From NCBI RefSeq assembly GCF_002995495.1, contig NZ_PVZV01000009.1, forward strand, positions 1 to 64,000: a stretch of DNA of 64,000 bases. Reading direction: 5' to 3'. Source of the stretch: Actinocorallia populi (GTDB lineage Bacteria > Actinomycetota > Actinomycetes > Streptosporangiales > Streptosporangiaceae). Below are positions 11,610-19,703 of this stretch, one piece after another. Position 1 is the first letter of the stretch. Every line of letters begins with the position of its first letter. The position numbers and the translations under genes were made by a program. The notes under the pieces were generated by a model. That model made no database searches, was not told where the DNA came from, and saw only the letters and a list, made by a program, of their open reading frames with translations.

Positions 11610-12182
11610 TCACCCGTTCGGCGGCTTGCGGCGCTGGTAGTGGCGGGCGACGCGGACGCGGTTGCCGCAACGGGCCGCGGAGCACCAGCGGCGGCGCGGG
11701 TGGGCGGGCAGGAACAGCATCACGCAGTCGTCGGCCTCGCACTGGCGGACCCTGGCGGCTGACGGGTCCGCCAGCAGCCCGGCCGCGGCTTCGGCGAGCC
11801 ATGCGGCCGCCCGCGCTTCGGGCGGGCCGGTGCGGCGCCGGGTCAGGGTCACGGCTTCACCGTTCCAGCCGAGCTCGGCGACGGCGGGGGCGGCGCGTTG
11901 CGCCTGGTTGAGGGCGGCCAGGGCATCCGCCGGAGGCCGCTCGCCGTGCCGGACGCGGTCGAGGGAGCGGGCGGTGTGCTCCCTGACGGCGCGGACGGCG
12001 GCCAGGCCGGCGGCGTCCGGTCCGGCGGCGGCGAGGTCGCGCGCCTCGGGGAAACGTTCGGCCTGGAGTCCCAGCCAGATGTGCAGGTCCTGCGGGGCGG
12101 CCAGCAGGTCGCCGCCGGCCGGACGGGTGTTGACGAGGTCCAGGGCCAGGTGCTCGCCGGTCAGCGGCAGGGCGTCACTCAC
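11610..12182 (-). CDS. CGNR zinc-finger protein with ABATE domain (putative transcription regulator)
   Basis: A 190-residue protein starting at GTG 12182. The N-terminal ABATE-like part begins LTGEHLALDLVNTRP, the usual family signature. The C-terminal end carries the CGNR zinc finger: CEADDC, then WCSAARCGNRVRVARHYQRR, with four Cys in the expected order followed by basic residues. Proteins of this class are common in actinomycetes and are thought to bind DNA and control neighbouring genes. It is divergent from an alpha/beta hydrolase with an inverted repeat between them, so it may regulate that gene and itself. That link is inferred from position. Confidence 0.88.
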   Translation of the reverse strand: MSDALPLTGEHLALDLVNTRPAGGDLLAAPQDLHIWLGLQAERFPEARDLAAAGPDAAGLAAVRAVREHTARSLDRVRHGERPPADALAALNQAQRAAPAVAELGWNGEAVTLTRRRTGPPEARAAAWLAEAAAGLLADPSAARVRQCEADDCVMLFLPAHPRRRWCSAARCGNRVRVARHYQRRKPPNG

Positions 12183-12205
12183 AACGCTAATGGTACATCG
12201 ATCGG

Positions 12206-12241
12206 TTGACGCATTAGATCATCGCCCGCTATATCTAACGC
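12206..12241 (+). promoter_or_regulatory. Promoter of the alpha/beta hydrolase with overlapping inverted repeat
   Basis: -35 TTGACG (12206-12211), an 18-nt spacer, and -10 TATATC (12230-12235). The inverted repeat GCATTAGAT (12211-12219) and ATCTAACGC (12233-12241; 8 of 9 positions complementary) spans the promoter. A related half-site CGCTAAT lies at 12185-12191 beside the start of the CGNR gene. This looks like a repressor operator. Confidence 0.55.
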
Positions 12242-12267
12242 ATCAAAGCCGAAGAAAGGCATTAGTC

Positions 12268-13143
12268 ATGTCGCTCCCCCCGGTCGCCCGCACCATCCAC
12301 CGCCACCTCGACGTCGAAGGCGTCCGCGTCTTCTACCGCGAGTCGCTGCCCGCGCGCCCGGACGCCCCGGTGCTGCTCCTGCTGCACGGCTTCCCCTCGG
12401 CCTCGCACCAGTTCCGCCGCCTCATCGACGTGCTCGGCCCGTACTACCGCCTGATCGCGCCCGACTGCCCCGGCTTCGGCCGCACCGAGGCCCCGCCCGG
12501 CTTCACCTACTCGTTCGACCGCCTCGCCGACATCACCGAGGGGTTCGTCCGCCGGCTCGGCCTGACCCGCTTCGTCGCCTACCTCTTCGACTTCGGCGCA
12601 CCCGTCGGCTTCCGCCTGGCCGAACGCCACCCGGAACGGATCGCCGGTCTCGTCATCCAGAACGGCAACGCCTACATCGAGGGCCTTTCCGCCGGCGCCC
12701 GCGACTTCATCGCCCTGCGCCCCGAGACGCCGGGCGCCGAGAAGACGATCCGCGACCTCTTCACCCTGGAGGGCACCCGCGGCCAGTACGAGACCGGCGT
12801 CCCCGAGCCCGCCGTGATCGCCCCCGACGGCTGGACCCTCGACCAGCACTTCCTCGACCTGCCCGGCCGCAAGGAGGCCCAGCTGGCACTGGCCTTCGAC
12901 TACCGCTCCAACCTCGACCTCTACCCCCGCTGGCAGGCCTGGCTGCGCGACCGCACTCCGCCCGCCCTCCTCACCTGGGGCGCCGACGACCCGTTCTTCC
13001 CCGAGCCCGGGGCCCGCGCCTACCTCCGCGACCTCCCCGACGCCGAACTCCACCTGTTCCCCACCGGCCACTTCGCCCTGGAGACCCACCTCGCCGAGAT
13101 GGCACCCCTCATCGCCGACTTCCTGGACCGCACTCACCTCTGA
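12268..13143 (+). CDS. Alpha/beta hydrolase, epoxide hydrolase/dehalogenase-like
   Basis: A 291-residue cytosolic alpha/beta hydrolase. The oxyanion-hole motif HGFPS is at 40-44. The nucleophile elbow reads LFDFG with Asp108 rather than Ser, which is the arrangement of epoxide hydrolases and haloalkane dehalogenases. The acid is in WGADDPFF and the catalytic His in PTGHFALE near the C-terminus. An alkyl-enzyme mechanism is therefore likely; the substrate is unknown. ATG 12268 is preceded by GAAGAAAGG. It is divergent from the CGNR regulator and carries a strong promoter with an operator-like repeat, which suggests induction by a specific compound. Confidence 0.88.
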   Translation: MSLPPVARTIHRHLDVEGVRVFYRESLPARPDAPVLLLLHGFPSASHQFRRLIDVLGPYYRLIAPDCPGFGRTEAPPGFTYSFDRLADITEGFVRRLGLTRFVAYLFDFGAPVGFRLAERHPERIAGLVIQNGNAYIEGLSAGARDFIALRPETPGAEKTIRDLFTLEGTRGQYETGVPEPAVIAPDGWTLDQHFLDLPGRKEAQLALAFDYRSNLDLYPRWQAWLRDRTPPALLTWGADDPFFPEPGARAYLRDLPDAELHLFPTGHFALETHLAEMAPLIADFLDRTHL

Positions 13144-13466
13144 TTCCGGGCCGCCCTCCGCACGGGAGATCCGGCACACACCGGACAGGCGTTCTCGCTG
13201 CGTGAGCAGCCGCTGCGTCGTGTCCGCGCGGTTTCTCGCGCAGCACACCCCAGATAACGGCTTTTACCTGCCAAAAAGCGGCCATAATTCTCTTATGATC
13301 TCTGGGCCCTTGCGCTTACTCGGAGTGCGAGAGGTAGTGTGATCCAAATACACAACCGGTCTTTGTGAACTTTCAATCACCTGGGAGTTGCAGGGCGCCG
13401 GGCGGACGGCGAAGAGGTCGGTCGGACGACCGTCACGTCGGGGGCCGCTGGGACGCTGGAGAGAGT
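13144..13466 (+). other. Intergenic region with candidate promoters of the methylase gene
   Basis: 323 bp without a credible gene. The middle is AT-richer than its surroundings (about 13260-13345). Candidate -10 boxes are TATGAT at 13294-13299 and TAGTGT at 13335-13340, the latter with TTGCGC upstream at a long 19-nt spacing. GGAGAGA just before GTG 13467 is the ribosome binding site. No hairpin terminator for the upstream hydrolase was found by eye. Confidence 0.45.
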
Positions 13467-15320
13467 GTGAAGAACGAGAGCGAAGCCGCCACGGTGACCG
13501 CCGCCGACATCGCGCGGCTCACCGGATACGGGCGGGCCGCGGTCAGCAACTGGCGGCGGCGGTATGACGATTTCCCCCAGCCTGTGGGCGGGACGGCGAG
13601 CAGTCCTCAGTTCGCGCTCTCCGAGGTCGAGGACTGGCTGGAACGGCGGGGAAAAGGGGTGCAGGTCCCGCTCGAGGAGCGGATCTGGCAGCGGCTCAGG
13701 TCGGTGGCCGACGACCTCTCGCTGGCGGAGGCCGTCGCCGACGTCGGGGATTTCCTCGCCGAGAGGAAGCGGAATGTGCGGCTCGACGGGGTCTCCGTTG
13801 ACCTGTCCGAGTTGGTGAAGGACGGGAAGGCGCCGGAATTCTACGAATTCGTCGTCGACCGGTATCTGGAGGCGCATTCACGCCGGGTGGCCACCACCCG
13901 GCACGAGAGCGCGAAACTGATGGTCGCGCTCACCGGTGTGCGCGGGGCGACGGTGCTCGACCCGGCGTGCGGGACGGGGACGCTGCTGTTCGCCGCGCAG
14001 GAGGCGGGCGCGGAGCGGCTCTTCGGCCAGGAGATCGATCCGGTCGCGACGCGGATAGCCGGGACGCGGCTGGCCCTGCACGGAGGGGCGACCGACCTCC
14101 GAGCCGGCGACTCCCTGCGCGCGGACGCCTTTCCCGACCTGCGGGCGGACGTCGTCCTGTGCGATCCGCCCTTCGGGGAACGTTCCTGGGGATACGAGGA
14201 GCTGACGGGGGACGTCCGGTGGGCCTACGGGCTGCCGCCGCGCGGGGAGTCGGAACTCGCCTGGGTGCAGCACGCGCTCTGGCATACCAAGCCGGGAGGG
14301 CACGTCGCATGCCTCATGCCGGCTGCCGCGGCCGACCGGCGTTCAGGACGCCGCATCCGTTCGCAGCTGCTGCGTTCGGGCGCGTTGCGGGCGGTGTTCG
14401 AACTGCCCATGGGCATGGCGGCGGGCTCGCCCGCGGCACCGCACCTGTGGTTGCTGCGCCGCCCCGCGGAAGGCGACCCGTTGCCCACGCTGGTGCTGAT
14501 GGCGGATCTGACGGAGCTCGAGGACTTCCAGGAGCCCGCTTTGGCGGCGTGGAAGGCGGTGGCACGCGAAGACCAGCCGGACGCGGAGTTCGCACGGGGC
14601 GTCCCGGTCATCGAACTGCTCGACGACACCGTCGACCTGACGCCTTCGCGGCACCTCGTCCGGCCGGTGGCGCGCGGACTGGACTTCGTGACGGCCCGCG
14701 ACGGCCTCACCGGGATGATCGGCGCGGTGCGTGAGGCCGTGGACGGGCTCCGGACGCTCACCGACGACTCACGCGACCTGCCGATGACGACGATGACGGA
14801 GCTCCTGCAGAGCGGCGCGGTCTCCCTCAGGCAGCCGCCGATGCGGATGGAGACCGCTTCCGGCGAGGTCCCGGTGCTGATGGCCAAGGACGTGATGCTG
14901 GGCAGGAAGCCGTCCGGCCGCACCGCGGACGCCCCGGGGATCGTCCTGCTGGAACCGGGGGACGTGGTCGTGGCGCTGAGCCCGCACCGGCTGGAGGTCC
15001 ACGTCGTCACCGAAGGCGGAACGGCGGCAGGTCCGCAGACCCAGGTGCTCCGCCCCGAACCGGACCGCTGCGACCCGTTCTTCCTGGCCTGCTTCCTGCG
15101 CGCCGCCGGTCTCGCCCGCTCCTCCACCACCACGACCTCGCGCTCGGACGTGCGGCGCGCGGCCGTCCCCCGCCTCCCCCTGGACGCGCAGCGCCCCTAC
15201 GGCGCTGCGTTCCAGCGGCTCCGCGAGCTGGAGAAGGCGCTCAACGCCCTGCACGAGGCGGGCGAGACCCTCGTCAACCTGGGCTACCAGGGCCTGGCCG
15301 GAGGCGACCTGACACCCTGA
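13467..15320 (+). CDS. Stand-alone N6-adenine DNA methyltransferase with HTH and specificity-like tail
   Basis: A 617-residue protein starting at GTG 13467 (GGAGAGA immediately upstream). An N-terminal helix-turn-helix (TAADIARLTGYGRAAVSNW, about 11-29) precedes a helical region. The HsdM-like methylase core has AdoMet motif I DPACGTGTL (about 165-173) and catalytic motif IV DPPF (about 233-236). The C-terminal 190 residues (LLEPGDVVVAL, FFLACFLRAAGLA, VPRLPLDAQRPYG) resemble half of a type I HsdS target-recognition domain, so methylation and site recognition may be in one chain. No restriction subunit is nearby. It could be an orphan regulatory methylase or part of a split defence system. 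It is followed 104 nt later by the kinase gene on the same strand. Confidence 0.88.
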   Translation: MKNESEAATVTAADIARLTGYGRAAVSNWRRRYDDFPQPVGGTASSPQFALSEVEDWLERRGKGVQVPLEERIWQRLRSVADDLSLAEAVADVGDFLAERKRNVRLDGVSVDLSELVKDGKAPEFYEFVVDRYLEAHSRRVATTRHESAKLMVALTGVRGATVLDPACGTGTLLFAAQEAGAERLFGQEIDPVATRIAGTRLALHGGATDLRAGDSLRADAFPDLRADVVLCDPPFGERSWGYEELTGDVRWAYGLPPRGESELAWVQHALWHTKPGGHVACLMPAAAADRRSGRRIRSQLLRSGALRAVFELPMGMAAGSPAAPHLWLLRRPAEGDPLPTLVLMADLTELEDFQEPALAAWKAVAREDQPDAEFARGVPVIELLDDTVDLTPSRHLVRPVARGLDFVTARDGLTGMIGAVREAVDGLRTLTDDSRDLPMTTMTELLQSGAVSLRQPPMRMETASGEVPVLMAKDVMLGRKPSGRTADAPGIVLLEPGDVVVALSPHRLEVHVVTEGGTAAGPQTQVLRPEPDRCDPFFLACFLRAAGLARSSTTTTSRSDVRRAAVPRLPLDAQRPYGAAFQRLRELEKALNALHEAGETLVNLGYQGLAGGDLTP

Positions 15321-15424
15321 GCCCGAGTTCTCCCTTGTTTTCCGTTCTGGATCTTTTCGGAGCGAGCGGAGAGCGTTACCTTCATGGGATTCGGGTGAGC
15401 TCGGGGCCGGCCGGAAGGTGCGCG

Positions 15425-17368
15425 GTGCAGCTGCTGTCGGGCAGGTACGAGTTGCTGGAACCGCTCGGCGAGGGCGGGATGGGGACGGTGTACCGGGCCC
15501 GGGACCGGCAGCTCGGACGGGTCGTCGCGGTCAAGACGGTGCGGGCGGAGGTGCGGCGGACCCGGGACTACCGGGTGCGCTTCGAGCGGGAGGCGCGTTC
15601 GGCGGCGGGGCTCAACCATCCCAACATCACCGTGGTGCACGACTTCGGGGAGGACGTGCTGGCGGGGGAGGCCGTTCCCTACCTGGTGATGGAGCTCCTG
15701 GAGGGCAGGACGCTCGCCGAGCTGGTCCTGCGGGAGCCGCCGGGGGCGGACGAGGCGGTGCGGATCGTCGTCGCCGTGCTGGACGCGCTGGAGCACAGCC
15801 ACGGGCGCGGGCTCGTGCACCGGGACGTCAAACCCTCCAACATCATGATCCAGGACGGGGAGGGGCGGCCGGAGGTCAAGGTCATGGACTTCGGCATCGC
15901 CAAACCGGTGGGACGGGACACGACGAGGGTCACCGAACTGGGGGCGGCGGTCGGGACCCCCGCCTACATGTCGCCGGAGCAGGCCAGGGGCGAGGCCGTC
16001 GACGAGCGGTCCGACCTGTACTCCGCGGGATGCGTGCTCCACGAACTGCTCACCGGGCGGCCCCCGCCGGGTGACGGGCGGCCGTCACCGACCCGGCCGG
16101 GCCTGGACGAGAGGTGGGACGGGATCCTGGCCACCGCGCTGGCCCGCGACCCCGGGAAGCGGTACCGGACGGCGGCGGAGATGCGGACCGCGTTGCTGCG
16201 GGCCCGGACGGCTCCCGAGACGGCGCTCGACGCGACGGCGAGGAAGGGGACGTCCCGGAGGAGGTTCCTTTTCGCGGGCGGGTGCGTCGTCCTGGCCTCG
16301 GGGGGCGCCCTGGTCCCCCGGCTGCGGGACGGCCGGACCTCCCTCTCCGGCGGAGGCTGGCGGTCGTTGTTCATGGACGCGGACGTCCAGCGGATCCTTC
16401 GGGAGGAGGGTTTCGACGTGGCGGTCAACGACATCTCCGGCGGGGAGATGGCCTCCCTGCGGGGCAGGGAGCTGGACGGCTACCACTTCTTCCTCTGCCC
16501 GGACGAGGACACCGCCTCGGAGGTGGAGGGAAGTCTCCGGGCCGCCGGCCACTCGCCGCCGAAGGCCGGTCTGGTGTTCCACGACCGGATGGTGGTCCTC
16601 GTCCACCGGGCGCTGCTGGACTGCCTGGAGGAGCAGCGCCTCGTCCGGGACGACCGGGGGTACCGGATCTTCGACTCGGCCGTCTACCTGGACCGGCGGC
16701 TGGCCGAGCGGGACTGGACGTGGGGCCGGATCGGCGGGCCCGTTCAGCACACCCAGCGGGACGCCCAGGTGGAGGTGGTCTCCGGGGACCCGTGCGAGAC
16801 CGGGGGCGGGAACCTCTACCTCAGCCTGCTCGCCCATGTCTACCGGACGCGGCTCGGCCTGCCCGAGGACGAGATGGCCGTCCGGTTGGAGGCGCTGTTC
16901 CGCAACGGCTGGCCGGAGAGCACCTTCAGGCTGGTGCGGGAGTTCTTCTCCGGTTTCCCGCAGTATCCGATGATCTTCGTCTACGAGCATGACGCGCTGA
17001 TGTACCTCGACCGCCGGGCGAGGGAGGATCCCGGGTTCAGGCCTGGCGACTACACCCTGCTGTATCCCGATCCGGGGGTGCTCTCCCGGCACATGTTCGT
17101 GGGGCGGAAGGAGGCCGTGCGCGTCGGCGAGGTCCTCGTCAGCCCGTCCTCGGAGCTGCAGAAGGTGCTGGCGCGGTCGTTCTTCCTGCGGGGCACCGAC
17201 GGGGGGACGCTGTTCGAGGAGGCGGTCCGGCGAAGGGGGCTGGCCGGGTGCATCCGGCCGGGAGGCGGTGGGTCCCTGACCGCGCCGAACCCGTCGAGCA
17301 CCGCTTCGTTCCCCGGGGCGGACTCGATGGCCGGGCTGAGGAGGGCCGTCGTCGGATGCTCCGCCTGA
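15425..17368 (+). CDS. Ser/Thr protein kinase with C-terminal exported binding-protein-like domain
   Basis: A 647-residue protein from GTG 15425 (GGAAGG 7 nt upstream). The kinase domain (about 7-265) is complete: Gly loop GEGGMG, VAVK Lys37, catalytic HRDVKPSN (His132-Asp134), DFG (from Asp155) and APE-like SPEQ. A twin-arginine-like SRRRFLFAGG motif and a hydrophobic helix (about 276-300) follow, so the C-terminal 340 residues should lie outside the membrane. That part has no kinase-associated repeats; its layout (repeated alternating strands, a YPDPG-type loop) suggests a type 2 periplasmic-binding fold like its downstream neighbour's. Its stop overlaps the next gene by 13 nt, so the two are translationally coupled. 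The ligand is unknown. Confidence 0.88.
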   Translation: MQLLSGRYELLEPLGEGGMGTVYRARDRQLGRVVAVKTVRAEVRRTRDYRVRFEREARSAAGLNHPNITVVHDFGEDVLAGEAVPYLVMELLEGRTLAELVLREPPGADEAVRIVVAVLDALEHSHGRGLVHRDVKPSNIMIQDGEGRPEVKVMDFGIAKPVGRDTTRVTELGAAVGTPAYMSPEQARGEAVDERSDLYSAGCVLHELLTGRPPPGDGRPSPTRPGLDERWDGILATALARDPGKRYRTAAEMRTALLRARTAPETALDATARKGTSRRRFLFAGGCVVLASGGALVPRLRDGRTSLSGGGWRSLFMDADVQRILREEGFDVAVNDISGGEMASLRGRELDGYHFFLCPDEDTASEVEGSLRAAGHSPPKAGLVFHDRMVVLVHRALLDCLEEQRLVRDDRGYRIFDSAVYLDRRLAERDWTWGRIGGPVQHTQRDAQVEVVSGDPCETGGGNLYLSLLAHVYRTRLGLPEDEMAVRLEALFRNGWPESTFRLVREFFSGFPQYPMIFVYEHDALMYLDRRAREDPGFRPGDYTLLYPDPGVLSRHMFVGRKEAVRVGEVLVSPSSELQKVLARSFFLRGTDGGTLFEEAVRRRGLAGCIRPGGGGSLTAPNPSSTASFPGADSMAGLRRAVVGCSA

Positions 17369-18897
17369 GGAGACGGTGGGTCGGGGCGCTGTCCGCCGCG
17401 GTGCTCGTCGTGGTCGCGGCGGTCGCGGTGCTGGTGGAGAGGGCCGAACCGATCCGGATCCTGGCGGTGCCCGAGCTCGCCGACCTGCGTCCGGTGCTGG
17501 CGGATTTCACCGATGAGACGGGCATTCCGGTCGAGCTGCAGGTGGCGGAGACCGCGCGGATCACCTGGCGCGTCGCGCGGGAGCGGCCGGACGTCGACGC
17601 CGTCTGGTCGCACGCCGACCACGGGTCCGCCGGGCGCAGGCTGGCGGCCGGAGCCGTCGTCGTGTCGTCGCCCGTCCTGCTGGGGCTGCGGGAGTCGCTC
17701 GCGAAGGAGCTCGGATGGACGGGCGAGGGGGTGGGCTGGGAGGAGCTCGCCGAGGCGGCGCGGAACCGTGAGTTCACCTTCGGGATGAGCTCGCCGGAGA
17801 GCTCCTTCAGCGGGAGGGCCGTCGTGCTGGCCGCGGCGACGGGACTCGCGGGCGTCACCGACGCCCTCACCGTGCGGGACGTCCATCCGGCGGCGGGCGG
17901 GCTCGGCTCGCTCGCTTCGGCGCAGGCCTTCCGCGCGTCGACGGATGGAGGGCTGACCGGGGCCTTCCTGGCGGAACAGGGGGAGACCGCAGACGGGATC
18001 TTCACCTACGAGTCGGAGATCGCCCGGCTCAACGCCTCCGGACGGCTCGCAGAGCGGCTCGTCCCCGTCCGGCTCCGCGACGGCGTGATCGCGGCGCGGT
18101 ACGCGCTCCGTCCCCTGCTGGAGCCCCGGACGGCAGGGAGCCTGAGCCGGCTCACGGAGTACCTGCTGGACGGGGAGGTGCAGGAACGGATCGCGCGGTC
18201 GACGTACCGGCGTCCGAGTTCGCCGGGCGTAGCGCTTCCCGAGGCGCTCGCCGGCCCCGTCCCCCGGCTCCGTGGCCTGCCGAAAGACGAGTATGTCGTC
18301 AACCGGCTGGTCGACGCCTATCTGGGGCGCTACCGCTATGACGTCCGCACCCTCTTCCTGCTGGACGTCTCGGGCTCCATGGGCGGGCGGGGGATGGCCG
18401 CGTTGCGCCGTGCCGCCTCGGTGCTCGCCGAGGCCCCGCTGACGGACAGTCCGCGGAGCGGGGACGTGCACTTTCTCTTCCTGCCGTTCGCGTCCCGTCC
18501 CGGCGGGGCGAAGTCGGTCCGCCTGTCGGCCGGAGAGCCGGAAAAGGGGCTGCGGGCGGTGGCGCCCCTGCTGGACGGGCTTGCTCCCGGCGGCGGGACC
18601 GCGATCTACGACGCGCTGGTGGCCGGTTACCGGGAGCTGGAGAAGCTCCCCGAGGAGGACCGCGTCGTCTCGATCGTGCTGATCACCGACGGGCGGAACG
18701 GAGAAGGGCGCGGTCCGGCGGACTTCCTGCGCTTCCACGCGGGCCTCGCACCCTGGCTCCGGGAGGTGCCGGTGTACCCGGTGCTGGTCGGCGGCTCCGG
18801 GCTGCGGGAACTCGCCGACCGCACCGGGGGGCGGGTGCTGGACGCGCGGCAGGACGACCTGGCGGCGGACTTCCTTACTTCGCTTTCTGGTCGATGA
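17356..18897 (+). CDS. Membrane-anchored substrate-binding + von Willebrand A domain protein
   Basis: A 513-residue protein with an N-terminal basic stretch and one hydrophobic helix (about 8-28) acting as signal anchor. Residues about 33-300 look like a type 2 solute-binding domain (opening RILAVPELADLRPVLADF, with DVDAVWSHAD and later FTYES). The C-terminal vWA domain has a complete MIDAS: DVSGS (Asp337, Ser339, Ser341), the Thr in GGGTAIYDAL and the Asp in LITDGRNG. vWA domains bind partners through a metal ion. Overlap with the kinase gene suggests a two-protein surface sensor: binding-protein-like kinase plus binding-protein-vWA adaptor. The stop codon overlaps the 3' end of the convergent Clp-N gene by 23 bp. 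Confidence 0.88.
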   Translation: MLRLRRRWVGALSAAVLVVVAAVAVLVERAEPIRILAVPELADLRPVLADFTDETGIPVELQVAETARITWRVARERPDVDAVWSHADHGSAGRRLAAGAVVVSSPVLLGLRESLAKELGWTGEGVGWEELAEAARNREFTFGMSSPESSFSGRAVVLAAATGLAGVTDALTVRDVHPAAGGLGSLASAQAFRASTDGGLTGAFLAEQGETADGIFTYESEIARLNASGRLAERLVPVRLRDGVIAARYALRPLLEPRTAGSLSRLTEYLLDGEVQERIARSTYRRPSSPGVALPEALAGPVPRLRGLPKDEYVVNRLVDAYLGRYRYDVRTLFLLDVSGSMGGRGMAALRRAASVLAEAPLTDSPRSGDVHFLFLPFASRPGGAKSVRLSAGEPEKGLRAVAPLLDGLAPGGGTAIYDALVAGYRELEKLPEEDRVVSIVLITDGRNGEGRGPADFLRFHAGLAPWLREVPVYPVLVGGSGLRELADRTGGRVLDARQDDLAADFLTSLSGR

Positions 18898-19606
18898 AGG
18901 CGGCGAGGGCCTCGACGGTGATGCGCTCGCTCGCCTCCTTGGTCAGGCCGGTGGAGCTGAGGGGACCGGAGCCGTTCTCGTGCTCGAGGAGCGCGAGGAG
19001 GACGTGCTCGGTGCCGATGTAGTCGTGACCCAGGCGCAGGGCCTCGCGGAAGGTGAGCTCCAGGACCTTCTTGGCGGCCGCGTCGTAGGGGGTGAGCTCG
19101 GGCGGCTCCGCGGCGGAGGGGGGCAGGGCCTCGGTCGCGGCCTGCCGGACGGCGTCCAGGAGGACGTCCTGGGCGAGGATCACGTGGGCGGCGAAGCCGT
19201 CGGACTCGTGCAGCAGGCCCAGGGCGAGGTGGGCGGGCGTCAGTTCGGCGCTGCGGGCGGCGTGCGCCTCGTTCGTCGCGGCGACGATGATGTTCTTCGC
19301 GCGGGGGGTGAAGCGCTCGAAGCTCTGGGAGGAGTCGGGGGCGAACTCGTCGGCCTTGGGCACGAAGCGCTTCTGGACCGCCTGCTTGCTGACGCCCATG
19401 CTGCGGCCGATCTCCGTCCAGGACGCGCCGGAGCGGCGGGCCTGGTCGACGAAGTGGCCGACGAGGTGGTCGGAGATCTCGCCGAGGGCGTCGGCGGCGA
19501 TGACGGCGTTCGAGAGCTGGCCGAGCACGTCGGAGTCGCTCTTCCTGACCGCGTCGATGAGGTCGTCGAGCCGGAGGGGGTTGCTGAGCTTCAATGGATT
19601 CGTCAT
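18875..19606 (-). CDS. HTH + Clp N-terminal-repeat protein (ClpC-N-like regulator/adaptor)
   Basis: A 243-residue protein without any ATPase domain. Residues about 60-85 form a helix-turn-helix (SWTEIGRSMGVSKQAVQKRF). From about residue 92 there are two Clp-N repeats (RFTPRAKNIIVAA, HLALGLLHE, then ALRLGHDYIGTEHVLLALL), the module that recognises substrates or arginine-phosphorylated proteins in ClpC. Such stand-alone proteins may be stress-responsive regulators or decoys for the Clp machinery. It starts at ATG 19606, 6 nt after a perfect -10, so the mRNA is probably leaderless. Two identical palindromes cover its promoter; autoregulation through its own HTH is the simplest reading but is inferred. 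Confidence 0.9.
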   Translation of the reverse strand: MTNPLKLSNPLRLDDLIDAVRKSDSDVLGQLSNAVIAADALGEISDHLVGHFVDQARRSGASWTEIGRSMGVSKQAVQKRFVPKADEFAPDSSQSFERFTPRAKNIIVAATNEAHAARSAELTPAHLALGLLHESDGFAAHVILAQDVLLDAVRQAATEALPPSAAEPPELTPYDAAAKKVLELTFREALRLGHDYIGTEHVLLALLEHENGSGPLSSTGLTKEASERITVEALAAFIDQKAK

Positions 19607-19608
19607 GC

Positions 19609-19653
19609 GTCAACCATAGGTTGACGCACTCCGATCGTCAACCCTGGGTTGAC
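19609..19653 (-). promoter_or_regulatory. Clp-N gene promoter covered by two perfect palindromic operators
   Basis: Minus-strand -35 TTGACG (19636-19641), 17-nt spacer, -10 TATGGT (19613-19618), then 6 nt to the ATG at 19606. Two perfect 17-bp palindromes of form GTCAACC-NNN-GGTTGAC lie at 19609-19625 and 19637-19653, 28 bp centre to centre. One covers the -10 and the other the -35. This indicates tight repression by a dimeric HTH protein. Confidence 0.8.
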
Positions 19654-19668
19654 GATATTCGCCGGATG

Positions 19669-19696
19669 CCCCGGACGGCTCGCAAGCCGTCCGGGG
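19669..19696 (-). terminator. Hairpin terminator after the acyltransferase operon
   Basis: Perfect 12-bp stem CCCCGGACGGCT (19669-19680), 4-nt loop, and complement at 19685-19696. It lies 7 nt beyond the stop of the acyltransferase gene and upstream of the Clp-N promoter, isolating the two units. Confidence 0.8.
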
Positions 19697-19703
19697 CCTC
19701 GGA

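Noticed and set aside
13467-15320. Complete type I restriction-modification system
   Set aside because: Only a methylase-like chain is present; there is no hsdR and no separate hsdS within the window.
19609-19653. CRISPR-like or HspR (HAIR) repeat at the Clp-N gene
   Set aside because: Only two units, each a perfect palindrome precisely over promoter elements, and the sequence does not match the CTTGAG-type HAIR element.
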